DNA of 64,000 nucleotides from Brevibacterium renqingii (GTDB taxonomy: Bacteria; Actinomycetota; Actinomycetes; Actinomycetales; Brevibacteriaceae), in NCBI RefSeq assembly GCF_017808105.1, contig NZ_JADBHF010000009.1, positions 1 through 64,000 on the forward strand, in the 5' to 3' direction. This document shows, piece by piece, positions 8,866 to 17,717 of the stretch. Made by a program: the position numbers and the translations under genes. How positions within the stretch are numbered: the first letter of the stretch is position 1; every line of letters begins with the position of its first letter. A model generated the notes under the pieces. The model was not told where the DNA came from, searched no databases, and saw nothing but the letters and a program-made list of their open reading frames with translations.

Positions 8866-10212
8866 TTGTCCACGAAGATCCACGGGGCCGTCGCCGCCCT
8901 TTCGGCGCTGGCCCTGCTCACGGCGTGCACGCCGTCGAGTTCCGACCCCGATGCGACTCGCAATGACGCCAAGACCGCCGAGGCAGACGCCGAACCGGTC
9001 TTCCGCGTCGGGACGATCACCGACGAAGCCGCCGAGACCGCTTCGTCCACCGAGCCGACCCCATCGGCCGAGCCGACGTCATCGGCCGCCGGCATCCCCT
9101 CGGGCGACAGGTTCGGCGAGGTCGTCGAATCCGGTGACGAACTCGAACTGGACCCCGGGCAGCGCATCGGCGTCTTCGTCGACAATGCCGCCCTCGACGA
9201 CATCACCGTCACCGAGACCGAGCACCCCCGAGTCGCCGCCGACCCCGGCACCTTCTTCGACGCGAGCGGCCACGCGCTCGAAGCACCGGACGAATCCACG
9301 GCATGGATCTCGACCTACGACCTCGTCGCCGACAGCAGCTACGAAGTCCACGCCACGGCCACCACTTCCGAGGGCGACGAGGTCGAGCTTGCGGCCGAGG
9401 TGACCGTCGGCGCCACCGACGCCTCACCGATGTCGGTGCGAACCACCCTCGCCGACGACCAGACCGTGGGCGTCGCGGCTCCGATCATCCTCAACTTCGG
9501 CTCGACGGTGTCCGAGGAGTACCGCGATGACATCGAACGCAGGCTCTCGGTCGAGGTCACCGACGAGGACGGCAAGAAGCGCAAGGTCAAGGGATCCTGG
9601 GGCTGGCTCTACGACAACCCGCAGTCCCGTCTGCACTTCCGACCGAAGGAGTTCTGGCCGGCGCATTCGAAGGTCTCCGTCGATGTGCCGCTGAAGAACG
9701 TCCCCACGGGTGAGCACAGCGTGGGACGGAACGATCTCACACTCGACTTCGAGATCGGACGCAAACAGGTCGTCGAAGCCGACGTGAAGACCCACCGCAT
9801 GGTCGTCACTCGCGATGGGAAGGAGGTCATGGACTTCCCGGCCTCGCTCGGAGCACCGAAGTCACCGTCCTACAACGGCACCCATGTCGTGATGTCGAAG
9901 GCCGCCGAATACACGATGACCTCCGAACAGTGGGACTACGAGACCGATGTGCAGTGGGCCGTGCGCATCCACAACAACGGCGAATTCATCCACGCCGCCC
10001 CGTGGTCGGCGGGTGTTCAGGGCTCCCAGAACGTCTCCCACGGCTGCGTCAACCTCACGACGGCGCGGGCGAAGGAATACTTCGATTCCGCGATCTTCGG
10101 CGACCCGGTCGAGATCACCGGGTCGCAGGTGAGCCTGTCGACGCAGGACAGCGACATCTCCGACTGGGTCTACAGCTGGGACGACTGGCAGGAGCTCAGC
10201 GCCCTCGACTGA
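8866..10212 (+). CDS. L,D-transpeptidase lipoprotein with Ig-like domains
   Basis: Peptidoglycan cross-linking enzyme making 3-3 links, about 448 residues from a TTG start preceded by ACGAGG. The open frame extends upstream into the SRP RNA gene, so the start must be internal. This one yields a lipoprotein signal (lipobox LTAC, Cys21). A Ser/Thr/Glu-rich low-complexity stretch (about 25-80) leads to two Ig-like regions (about 85-290), as in mycobacterial LdtMt2. The YkuD catalytic domain has the active-site motif SHGCVNL near residue 390. A GTG at 8845 is an alternative start. Confidence 0.88.
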   Translation: MSTKIHGAVAALSALALLTACTPSSSDPDATRNDAKTAEADAEPVFRVGTITDEAAETASSTEPTPSAEPTSSAAGIPSGDRFGEVVESGDELELDPGQRIGVFVDNAALDDITVTETEHPRVAADPGTFFDASGHALEAPDESTAWISTYDLVADSSYEVHATATTSEGDEVELAAEVTVGATDASPMSVRTTLADDQTVGVAAPIILNFGSTVSEEYRDDIERRLSVEVTDEDGKKRKVKGSWGWLYDNPQSRLHFRPKEFWPAHSKVSVDVPLKNVPTGEHSVGRNDLTLDFEIGRKQVVEADVKTHRMVVTRDGKEVMDFPASLGAPKSPSYNGTHVVMSKAAEYTMTSEQWDYETDVQWAVRIHNNGEFIHAAPWSAGVQGSQNVSHGCVNLTTARAKEYFDSAIFGDPVEITGSQVSLSTQDSDISDWVYSWDDWQELSALD

Positions 10213-10217
10213 CCGTC

Positions 10218-11246
10218 TTACTTGTCGAGCTTCTCCACGGCCTTGTCGATCATCGGCACATACCGCTCGAGCGTCCACGGAACCGTGAGCGGGTTGATGA
10301 TCGAGGAACCGGTGACGAAGGCATGGTCCTTCGGCGCCACGACGGCACCGGCCTTGACCGCGGGGATGTTCGCGTACAGCCCCTGGGACTCGACTTCCTT
10401 CCGATTCTTCTCATCGGAGTAGAAGGTGAAGAGGAGGTCGGAGTCGTTGAGCTTGTCGGCGTTCTCCAGTCCGATGAGTGCGGAGTCCGTTCCCGGCTCG
10501 TCATACTCCTTCTTCAGTTCGTCGATGACCGGATCGGGGGTCAGGCCGAGAGCCGAGACCATCGCGACGCGCTGTTCGGTGGGGTAGAAGACGCCCAGGG
10601 TGCCCGGGCCGGAGTTGTAGACGAACGAGAACGTCAGGCCCTTGTACTCTTCCCGCTTGGCGTCCGAAAGCTGCTTCCTGATGTCCTTGACGAGCCCCTC
10701 GGATTCCTTCTCGTGACCCAGGGCCTTGCCGATCGTGGTGATCTGGTCGTCCCACTCGATCGTCCACGGCTGCTCGGGATAGGCCACGGTCGGGGCGATG
10801 GCATCGAGCTGCTTGTACTGCTCGGCGGTCACACCGGACCAGGGGGCGAGGATGACATCGGGTTCGAGTGCGGCGACGGCCTCGACGTCGAGCTCCGTAT
10901 CCCCCTGGAACTGTTCAGGCAGCTTGTCGCCCCTGTCCTTCACCGCCTCGTAGATCCACGGCATGTATCCGGTGTCGTCGCTGCCCCAGGCGTATTCCTC
11001 CATGCCCACCGGGGTCTTGCCCAGAGCGATCGCGGTCTCGGTCGACCCCTGGCCCAGGGTGACGACGCGTTCGGGTTCCGATTCGATGACGGCTTCGCCG
11101 AGAGCGTGCTTGATCGTCACGGTCTCGAAACCCGCGGACCCTGCGCTGCCGGAGTCCTCGGAGCCCTGCTCGCAGCCGGCGGCGGTGAGGGAGAGTGCGA
11201 CGATGGCTCCAGCGAGGACGGCCCGGCGGCTGTGAGGAACTGGCAT
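10218..11246 (-). CDS. Iron-siderophore ABC substrate-binding lipoprotein
   Basis: Periplasmic-binding-protein-like lipoprotein of the FecB/FepB class, 342 residues. The start is the ATG after GAAAGGAC; an in-frame GTG/ATG further upstream lacks a ribosome site. Signal: SRRAVLAG, hydrophobic core, lipobox AAGC with Cys25. The mature part has the class III lobes with typical ERVVTLGQGSTETAIALG near residue 58 and a C-terminal domain ending in VPWTLERYVPMID. No permease or ATPase lies next to it, so it is an orphan receptor here. A DtxR-type box about 50 bp upstream implies induction by iron limitation. Confidence 0.9.
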   Translation of the reverse strand: MPVPHSRRAVLAGAIVALSLTAAGCEQGSEDSGSAGSAGFETVTIKHALGEAVIESEPERVVTLGQGSTETAIALGKTPVGMEEYAWGSDDTGYMPWIYEAVKDRGDKLPEQFQGDTELDVEAVAALEPDVILAPWSGVTAEQYKQLDAIAPTVAYPEQPWTIEWDDQITTIGKALGHEKESEGLVKDIRKQLSDAKREEYKGLTFSFVYNSGPGTLGVFYPTEQRVAMVSALGLTPDPVIDELKKEYDEPGTDSALIGLENADKLNDSDLLFTFYSDEKNRKEVESQGLYANIPAVKAGAVVAPKDHAFVTGSSIINPLTVPWTLERYVPMIDKAVEKLDK

Positions 11247-11297
11247 TTCTGTCCTTTCGACAAGGGGTGGGAGCCGCATCGGCCCCGCGGCATCAAC

Positions 11298-11316
11298 GTA
11301 GGTCAGCCTAACTTAA
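11298..11316 (-). promoter_or_regulatory. DtxR/IdeR-type iron box
   Basis: On the minus strand the 19-mer reads TTAAGTTAGGCTGACCTAC. It matches the published consensus TTAGGTTAGGCTAACCTAA at 16 of 19 positions. It lies upstream of the siderophore-binding lipoprotein, where iron-loaded DtxR/IdeR would repress. Confidence 0.8.
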
Positions 11317-11426
11317 GCTCAGCCCGAGTTCGAAGTGGACGTGAGGTACGTCACTCGCCGGTCTGATGCGTTCGGAACGAGAAGGGTCTTGACGCTTCCG
11401 GGACGGACGCAGCTACGATCGGTGCT

Positions 11427-12065
11427 ATGAGCACACAGCGAGATCGTGCCCGGCTCCTCGTCGACAAGCACGGTCGCACTTTCGCCGCAGAGGCTTCGAT
11501 CACTCTCCGTGACAAGCCGGCGCCGCTGTGGCAGCTGCTCGTCCTCACACTTCTGCTGTCGACCCGGATCAGCTCCGAAATCGCGCTCGCCACTGCTCGC
11601 GAACTCTTCTCTGCGGGCTGGAGGACTCCGCAGCACCTGCGGGAGAGCACCTGGCAGCAGCGCGTCGATGCCCTCGGTCGCGGCGGCTATCGACGCTATG
11701 ACGAGAGCACGGCGACGCGCCTCGACGAAGCCGCAGCCCTGCTCATGGACCGGTGGTCAGGCGATCTGCGTCGACTCAGAGATGAGGCCGAAGCAGACTC
11801 TTCCCGCCTGTCGTCGCTGCTCCAGGAGTTCACCGGCATCGGTCCGACGGGAGCCGATATCTTCCTGCGCGAGGCGCAAGCGGTGTGGCCTCAGGTGCGC
11901 CCCCTGGTCGACCCTCTCGTCAGGAAGGGAGCGAAGGCCGCCGAACTGCCCGAGGAGGCGCAGGCGCTCGCCGAGCTCGTCGGCGAAGACGAATTCGCCA
12001 ACCTGGCATCGGCCCTCGTCCGGGTCGCCCGCGATCCCGCCCTGCTGGACGATCTCGACAGCTGA
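11427..12065 (+). CDS. HhH-GPD family DNA glycosylase-like protein
   Basis: 212-residue helical protein of the endonuclease III/HhH-GPD superfamily. LWQLLVLTLLLSTRIS near residue 30 matches the first helical pair, and the helix-hairpin-helix is at about 132-150 (EFTGIGPTGADIFL). The conserved Asp region may be RPLVDPLV near 160. Where EndoIII has a catalytic Lys (GVGRKTA), this has GIGPTGA, and the C-terminal iron-sulfur cysteines are absent. If it is an enzyme it is more likely a monofunctional glycosylase. Substrate unknown. Confidence 0.75.
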   Translation: MSTQRDRARLLVDKHGRTFAAEASITLRDKPAPLWQLLVLTLLLSTRISSEIALATARELFSAGWRTPQHLRESTWQQRVDALGRGGYRRYDESTATRLDEAAALLMDRWSGDLRRLRDEAEADSSRLSSLLQEFTGIGPTGADIFLREAQAVWPQVRPLVDPLVRKGAKAAELPEEAQALAELVGEDEFANLASALVRVARDPALLDDLDS

Positions 12066-12116
12066 GCGGGTCCGCAGACGCGCGTGCTAGCATCGACGGA
12101 TCGGAGAGGGGATGAG

Positions 12117-12422
12117 ATGCTGACGAACCTGTGGCTGACACTGCAGCTGTTCGTCGTCGTGCTCTCTGCCGACCTCGACTCGGTCGTACCCCAGTCCCCG
12201 ACCCATCTCATCGTCCTGGCACTGCTCGGCGCCGCCCTTCTGACGCCCATCGCGTCCTGGGCTGGCATCGCGCTCCTGCGCGTACTGTCGCTGGCTTCGC
12301 GCGCACCCTCGCTGCCCGATGTCCGCAGAGGCGTGCGCGAGTTCCGCATGCCCGAGGAGCCCGGCACGCCCGGCACCGCATTGGCCAGAGCACCTTCGCG
12401 CGTCGTTCACGCCATCGCCTGA
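12117..12422 (+). CDS. Small membrane protein (DUF6412-like)
   Basis: 101 residues starting at the ATG after GAGAGGGGATGAG. It has two hydrophobic segments (about 5-18 and 28-52) and a charged C-terminal tail (ARAPSLPDVRRGVREF). It resembles the small DUF6412 proteins that precede YidC paralogues in actinobacteria, and a YidC/Oxa1 gene follows 174 bp downstream. No function is established. Confidence 0.65.
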   Translation: MLTNLWLTLQLFVVVLSADLDSVVPQSPTHLIVLALLGAALLTPIASWAGIALLRVLSLASRAPSLPDVRRGVREFRMPEEPGTPGTALARAPSRVVHAIA

Positions 12423-12596
12423 ACGAAGCCTCTTCGCCTTCCGATCGGAACGGTCGGCACCTCGGCGCGGGAACCCGTTTCCCCCACTGCGCCTCCGTCC
12501 CACCCGCGAAGTGTCCTCTCGCATCGACACGGTGATGGCCTCGATCGGCCCAACCGACCCGCGCTCAGGCGCGCCCTGCCCAAGGACACAGACCTC

Positions 12597-13412
12597 ATGA
12601 ACATCTACGAATTCCTGCCCATCCGCCTGCTCGTCGAAGCCGCCTACGAAGTGGTCACGACGCTCACTTCATTCCTCGACCCCCTCGCCGGAGCCCACAG
12701 CGCGGCCCTGGCCGTCATCGTGCTCACCGTCCTCGTCCGGACCCTGCTCATCCCCGTCGGAGTCTCGCAGGTCAGAGCCGGCATCACGCGCAAGCGACTG
12801 GCACCGAAGATCGCTGAGCTGCAGACGAAGCACAAGCAGCAGCCCGAAGTCATGCAGCAGAAGCTCATGGAGCTGTACAAGGAGGAGAACACCTCCCCCT
12901 TCGCCGGATGCCTGCCGGTTCTGGCGCAGATGCCCGTGCTCATGGCCGTCTACGGACTGTTCATCAACTCCACGATCGGCGGCCACGCCAATGAGCTGCT
13001 CGGACACACGCTCTTCGGTCTGCGACTGGACACGAGCTTCGTCAGGCTGCTCGGCGCAGGAGATCTGACCGCCACGGCGACCACCGTCTACCTCGTCCTC
13101 GTCGTGCTCATCGCCGTCGTCGCCGGATTCTCCCGCCACCTGCTCACACCCGCGGCTCCGGAGACTCCCGCTGCACCGGCCCAGGCCAGAGGCGGATCGG
13201 ACGCTCCTCAGATGCCGGACCTCTCCGGCGTGATGAAGACCTTGAGCTTCATGCCTTTCCTCACCGCTGTCTTCGCGCTCTTCGTGCCCTTGGCCGCCGC
13301 CGTCTACCTGGCGACGACGACCACATGGACGCTCGCCGAGCGGCTGGTGCTGAACCGTGTCCTCGGCGCGAACGATCCTCAGCCGGACGAGAGCACCCGG
13401 GTGACCGACTGA
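12597..13412 (+). CDS. YidC/Oxa1-family membrane protein insertase (paralogue)
   Basis: 271-residue membrane protein. A helix near 40-55 is followed by a cytoplasmic Lys/Gln-rich hairpin (residues 62-95, with KIAELQTKHKQQPEVMQQK). The conserved FAGCLPVLAQMPVLMAVYGLF segment follows, here cited by position (about 101-121), then further helices to residue 255. This is the YidC core fold that inserts and folds membrane proteins. It lacks the long periplasmic domain of enterobacterial YidC. The main yidC copy is normally in the rpmH-rnpA cluster, so this is probably the second, accessory copy. Confidence 0.87.
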   Translation: MNIYEFLPIRLLVEAAYEVVTTLTSFLDPLAGAHSAALAVIVLTVLVRTLLIPVGVSQVRAGITRKRLAPKIAELQTKHKQQPEVMQQKLMELYKEENTSPFAGCLPVLAQMPVLMAVYGLFINSTIGGHANELLGHTLFGLRLDTSFVRLLGAGDLTATATTVYLVLVVLIAVVAGFSRHLLTPAAPETPAAPAQARGGSDAPQMPDLSGVMKTLSFMPFLTAVFALFVPLAAAVYLATTTTWTLAERLVLNRVLGANDPQPDESTRVTD

Positions 13413-13427
13413 GCCAGGCATGCGGAA

Positions 13428-13464
13428 GGCCCGGGTCGAAGGAACGGTTCCTTCGGCCCGGGCC
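13428..13464. terminator. Long hairpin between yidC paralogue and clp gene
   Basis: GGCCCGGGTCGAAGGAAC (13428-13445) pairs with GTTCCTTCGGCCCGGGCC (13447-13464) over 18 positions with one G-U. The genes on both sides converge on it. No U tract follows on either strand. Confidence 0.78.
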
Positions 13465-13501
13465 CTGGCAGCGGCAGACGCCCTGAGGTCCGCCTCCGGC
13501 C

Positions 13502-16048
13502 TCAGACTGCGAGGATCTGCGGTCGGACCTCGGCCTCGACCGTCAGTTCTCCGTCGGAGACGGCGGCGCGGATGCGTCCGCCCTCGTCGACCGCCTCGGT
13601 GACGAGGAGGTCCGCGATCCGGTCATCGAGCTCGCGCTGGATCACCCGGCGCAGCGGACGGGCACCGAATTCGGGCTCGTAGCCCTTCTCGGCAAGCCAG
13701 TCGAGGGCATCGGCTGAGACATCGAGAGAGATGCCCTGCGCTTCCACTCGCTTGCGGCTGGCCGCCAGCTGCTGCTCCACGATGGACCGCAGCTGCTCAC
13801 GCTCGAGCCGCGAGAACATGACGGTGTCGTCGATGCGGTTGAGGAACTCGGGCCGCATGAACTCCTTGAGCCGTCCCATGACCTTGGCCTTGAGATCCTT
13901 CTCCGTGTCCTGTGCGAGACCGGAGTTGAAGCCCAGGGGGTTGCCGGACATGAACTCCGAGCCGAGGTTGGAGGTCATGATGATGACGGTGTTGCGGAAG
14001 TCGACCGTCCTGCCCTGACCGTCGGTGAGGCGGCCGTCGTCGAGGACCTGCAGCAGCAGGTTGAACGCATCCGGGTGCGCCTTCTCGACCTCGTCGAGGA
14101 GGATGACCGAATACGGACGCCGACGGACCTGCTCGGTCAGCTGGCCGGCCTCATCGTAGCCCACATAGCCGGGAGGGGCACCGACGAGACGTGAGACCGT
14201 GTGGCGTTCGCCGAACTCGCTCATGTCGAACCGGATCATCGCGGTTTCGTCGTCGAACAGGGTCTGCGCCAGCGCCTTGGCCAGCTCCGTCTTGCCGACA
14301 CCGGTCGGGCCCAGGAAGAGGAAGCTGCCGATCGGCCGATCGGGATCGCTCATCCCCGTCTGACTGCGGCGGATGGCGCGCGAGACCGAGGTCACGGCTT
14401 CGTCCTGCCCGACCACTCGGTCGTGGAGGACCTCTTCCATGTTCGCCAGACGGGCCTTCTGGCTCTGCGTCATCCGCGCCGCCGGGATGCCGGTGGCCCG
14501 GGAGACGACCTGGGCGATCTCCTCCTCGCCGATGATCGCCTCGGAGGCAGCGGTCGCCGAAGCTGCCGCGTCCGGATTCTCGGCCGCCTCGATCCGCGCG
14601 GTGACCTCGTTGGTCTCATCGCGCAGGCGTCCGGCGCGTTCGTAGTCCTCGGCCTCGATCGCCGATTTCTTCTCGGCCTCGAGCTCGGAGAGGCTGCGCT
14701 TGAGCGCTTCGACGTCGACGGCGGGTCCGCGTGCCAGCGACATCCGCGCACCGGCCTGGTCGATGAGGTCGATGGCCTTGTCCGGCAGGAACCGGTCGGT
14801 GATGTAGCGGTTCGACAGTTCGACCGCCGCCCGCACCGCCTCGTCGGTGTAGGTCACCTCGTGGAATTCGGCGTAGCGGTCCTTGAGTCCCTCGAGGATC
14901 GTCACGGCGTCCTCCACGCTCGGCTCACCGACAGTCACCGGCTGGAATCGGCGTTCGAGTGCCGAGTCCTTCTCGATGGTGCGGTATTCCTTGAGCGTGG
15001 TGGCGCCGATCATGTGCAGATCGCCGCGGGCCAGACGGGGCTTGAGGATGTTGCCGGCATCCATCGAATTCGACTCGCCGTTGCCGCCGGCTCCGACGAG
15101 GGTGTGGAGCTCGTCGACGAAGACGATCATGTCTCCGTCCTCGGCGATCTCGTTCAGCGCCCCGGTCAGCCGCTCCTCGAAGTCTCCGCGGTAGCGGGTT
15201 CCGGCGAGCATGCCGGGCAGATCGAGGGCGATGATGCGCTTGCCGTGCAGCTGCTTGGGCACGTCACCGGAGTGGATGGCCTGGGCCAGACCTTCGGCGA
15301 TCGCTGTCTTGCCGACTCCCGCCTCGCCGAGGAGGACGGGGTTGTTCTTCGTCCGGCGCGCGAGGATCTCGATCGTCTGCTCGACCTCTTCGGCACGGCC
15401 GATGACCGGGTCGAGACGGCCATCCGCGGCCAGCGCCGTGAGATCGGTGCCGTACTTCTCGAGCACGGACTCCTGGGCGTCTTCTCCTTCGGCGGCCTGT
15501 CCGGGCTGCATTCCGGCCTCGGCGGCCTCCGCCCCGGCCTGCAGGGATGACTGGGTCACCCCGGCCTGCGCGAGGATGCGTCCGGCGGGCATCTCCTGAT
15601 TGAGCACGAAGGCGAAGAAGATGTGCTCCGGGTCGATGTAGGTCGAACCGAAGGCGCGTGCGACCTGATAGGCGTCGAGCAGGGCGCGCTGGGCGGAACC
15701 GGTGAGCGAGGGCGAGGAATCCGCCTCGATGTCGGTGGCCGCCGGAAGGCGCTCTTCGATGCCGTGGGCGATGGCTTCGGGATCGGCCCCCGCCTGGCGA
15801 ACGGCCGAGATTCCGGGTTCGGAATCGACCATCACGCGCAGGATGTGGAGGGCGTCGACCTCGGACTGCCCGTGGCGACCGGCGAATTCCGCCGCCGCCT
15901 CGATGACTTCGTGGCTGCGCTTGCTCAGCAGCCGGTTGATGTCGACGGAACGGCCTCTGCGCGCTCCGTTCTGACCCTGGAGGAAACGAGCGAGGAACTC
16001 GTCGAACGAGTCGCCGCCCGAGCCTGCGGATCCGTAGAATGCGGCCAA
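13502..16048 (-). CDS. Clp-family AAA+ unfoldase (ClpC-like, HAIR-box regulated)
   Basis: Double-ring AAA+ chaperone, 848 residues from a TTG start behind AGGAGG. A Gly/Ser-rich N-terminus precedes the Clp N-domain (about 35-175). AAA1 has Walker A GEAGVGKT at 241-248 and Walker B VFVDELH near 309. A short middle segment with a UVR-like helix (about 452-485) follows. AAA2 has Walker A GPTGVGKT at 580-587. The short middle domain and an LGF tripeptide in NPLGFNSG point to a ClpC/ClpA-type partner of ClpP rather than the disaggregase ClpB. A perfect HspR-type operator lies just upstream, so heat induction is expected. Confidence 0.9.
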   Translation of the reverse strand: MAAFYGSAGSGGDSFDEFLARFLQGQNGARRGRSVDINRLLSKRSHEVIEAAAEFAGRHGQSEVDALHILRVMVDSEPGISAVRQAGADPEAIAHGIEERLPAATDIEADSSPSLTGSAQRALLDAYQVARAFGSTYIDPEHIFFAFVLNQEMPAGRILAQAGVTQSSLQAGAEAAEAGMQPGQAAEGEDAQESVLEKYGTDLTALAADGRLDPVIGRAEEVEQTIEILARRTKNNPVLLGEAGVGKTAIAEGLAQAIHSGDVPKQLHGKRIIALDLPGMLAGTRYRGDFEERLTGALNEIAEDGDMIVFVDELHTLVGAGGNGESNSMDAGNILKPRLARGDLHMIGATTLKEYRTIEKDSALERRFQPVTVGEPSVEDAVTILEGLKDRYAEFHEVTYTDEAVRAAVELSNRYITDRFLPDKAIDLIDQAGARMSLARGPAVDVEALKRSLSELEAEKKSAIEAEDYERAGRLRDETNEVTARIEAAENPDAAASATAASEAIIGEEEIAQVVSRATGIPAARMTQSQKARLANMEEVLHDRVVGQDEAVTSVSRAIRRSQTGMSDPDRPIGSFLFLGPTGVGKTELAKALAQTLFDDETAMIRFDMSEFGERHTVSRLVGAPPGYVGYDEAGQLTEQVRRRPYSVILLDEVEKAHPDAFNLLLQVLDDGRLTDGQGRTVDFRNTVIIMTSNLGSEFMSGNPLGFNSGLAQDTEKDLKAKVMGRLKEFMRPEFLNRIDDTVMFSRLEREQLRSIVEQQLAASRKRVEAQGISLDVSADALDWLAEKGYEPEFGARPLRRVIQRELDDRIADLLVTEAVDEGGRIRAAVSDGELTVEAEVRPQILAV

Positions 16049-16069
16049 AGCTGACCTCCTCTTTCAAAG

Positions 16070-16088
16070 TTGAGCGTATACGACTCAA
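16070..16088 (-). promoter_or_regulatory. HAIR element (HspR operator)
   Basis: TTGAG-N9-CTCAA fits the HspR-associated inverted repeat CTTGAGT-N7-ACTCAAG in spacing and arms (one arm has C for T). It ends 22 bases upstream of the clp start codon, where a bound HspR would block transcription. Confidence 0.85.
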
Positions 16089-16143
16089 TCAACAGGAGGG
16101 GGCGCGCAGTTATTCCCGGAGGCGAGTGATCCCGCCCATCTTC

Positions 16144-16968
16144 TCAGCCCTGCGAGGGCCAGCCGTTGGGTTCGCAGCCCTGCAGCCCCTTGGTCTGCTG
16201 CTGCATGAGCGGCGCGGTCCGGCCATCACCGGGGCAGGATTCATGCCCGTGGCCCAGGGCGTGGCCGACTTCGTGATTGATCAGATACTGCCGGTATTGG
16301 ACGATGTCGTCGAATTCCTCGGTGGCTGCGACCCACCGCTTGGCGTTGAGGATGACGTCGGGGCCGTTGCGGCACGAGAGCTTGCCGAGGGTGCGCAGCG
16401 GCAGGCACACCTCGTCGACGGTGTCGGGGCTGGCGATGGAGATCATCGTGTCCTGCCCGGAGTCGACGAGTTCGATGGAGACGTCGTCGATGTCCTGCCA
16501 GCCCCGTTCGTCCTGGAGGGTGTCGATGATGAACTCACCGGCCCGGTCGACGTCGATGGGCAGGTTGTCCTCGACGCGCACGGCGACCTTGAAGGTCTTC
16601 CCCTCCTCCCTGTTGGGTCCGGTCTCCTCGGAGGGGCGCTTCCAGTTCCCGCTGCCGCCGGCGTCGATATCGTCTTCTGTCAGACCGCCGGCTCCCGCGT
16701 CGTCGGCGTCTGCTGACTCGGTGGGCTCGCCCGAGTCGGACGGCTCGCCGGCCTCGCGCGACCCGTTCGGCTGCTCCGTCGGGCTCGCGGAGGCCCCGAT
16801 GGTCTCGGGCTCCTGCGGGCTCGGCCGGGTCTGCTGGCCGGACTCGGGAGCACAGGCGCTCAACCCGATGAGCAGGGCGGCCGCGGCAAGGGATGTCAGG
16901 GCCCGGAGACGCGGACGGGAGGCGGGGCGGGTTCGACTGGGCACGCCTTTGAGTCTAGCCACCGGCAC
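16144..16968 (-). CDS. DUF3152 lipoprotein, putative zinc metallopeptidase
   Basis: 274 residues. A basic N-terminus and hydrophobic core end in lipobox LSAC, then a Pro/Ser/Glu-rich linker (about 45-115). The DUF3152 domain (about 125-274) holds the zinc-binding [11 protein letters not shown] motif near 232 and the family's closing block [15 protein letters not shown]...GCEPNGW. The domain is typical of secreted actinobacterial proteins of unknown substrate. GTG codons at 16968 and 16944 are both possible starts; either leaves a workable signal peptide. Confidence 0.85.
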   Translation of the reverse strand: MPVARLKGVPSRTRPASRPRLRALTSLAAAALLIGLSACAPESGQQTRPSPQEPETIGASASPTEQPNGSREAGEPSDSGEPTESADADDAGAGGLTEDDIDAGGSGNWKRPSEETGPNREEGKTFKVAVRVEDNLPIDVDRAGEFIIDTLQDERGWQDIDDVSIELVDSGQDTMISIASPDTVDEVCLPLRTLGKLSCRNGPDVILNAKRWVAATEEFDDIVQYRQYLINHEVGHALGHGHESCPGDGRTAPLMQQQTKGLQGCEPNGWPSQG

Positions 16969-17048
16969 AGATTCGTCGAAAACCGGTCAAGCGCCGAGGC
17001 GCGCGTGTACGCGCCGCGTCTCGACGCCGAGTCCGCCTCTCGAGGACT

Positions 17049-17717
17049 TCAGAACTCGAGGACACCGCCCGGGCCGTGCAGTCTGGCGTGCAGCCGAGGT
17101 TCGGGGCCCTCGACCACGCGGGTATCGCCGGCGCCGAGCACCTCGAGCACTTGACGGGTCGCCTCGGCCTCGGGGGTCTCGATCGAGAACTCGGTCAGCT
17201 CCAGGGCCGGCAGCGCCGCCTCGGCGGGGTGGGCGGACTCTCCCCAGTCGATGAGGAAGGGCTGCACACCTTGCTGCGGCAGCGGCGACCGCGTGGTCAG
17301 CCGCCATTCGAGCCGCTCGCCCTCCGCGGTGTCGCGCGCCATCTCCGCAACCTCCCCGAAGTCGATGCCCGCCGTGTTCGCGGCCGCGATCTTCGCGAGG
17401 AAGGCCGGCGGATGGATCGCCCACGTCTGCAGAGTGAGCCCCGCGGCCAGATGCGCGTCGAGCGGCAGCCTCCCGTCCGCAGGCGGATCCTGCTGCGGGT
17501 CGGGGCCGAGGATCTCCAGATAGGTGCGGGCGCCGTCTGCCCAGCCGGTCGGGGCGAGCCCGAGGAGGCAGTTCGCGGTCCCCCGATCGGGGTGCGCACC
17601 TCCGGGGACGGCGCGAACGCCCGTGGCCTCCTCGACGGCGGCGACACCTGCGTCGAGGTCGGGCACCGTGATGACGAGATGGTCGAGTTCAGCGGGAACG
17701 GTGTTCAGAGCGTCCAT
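17049..17717 (-). CDS. Glyoxalase-like (VOC) domain protein
   Basis: 222 residues with the glyoxalase-like domain signature at the N-terminus (ELDHLVITVPDLDAGVAAVE), including the metal-ligand-type His13. A second related beta-alpha-beta region near 165-222 starts with LELTEFSIETPE. Members are cytoplasmic proteins without a known substrate. It is monocistronic and converges with nothing nearby; its 5' side faces the 18117 operon. Confidence 0.8.
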   Translation of the reverse strand: MDALNTVPAELDHLVITVPDLDAGVAAVEEATGVRAVPGGAHPDRGTANCLLGLAPTGWADGARTYLEILGPDPQQDPPADGRLPLDAHLAAGLTLQTWAIHPPAFLAKIAAANTAGIDFGEVAEMARDTAEGERLEWRLTTRSPLPQQGVQPFLIDWGESAHPAEAALPALELTEFSIETPEAEATRQVLEVLGAGDTRVVEGPEPRLHARLHGPGGVLEF

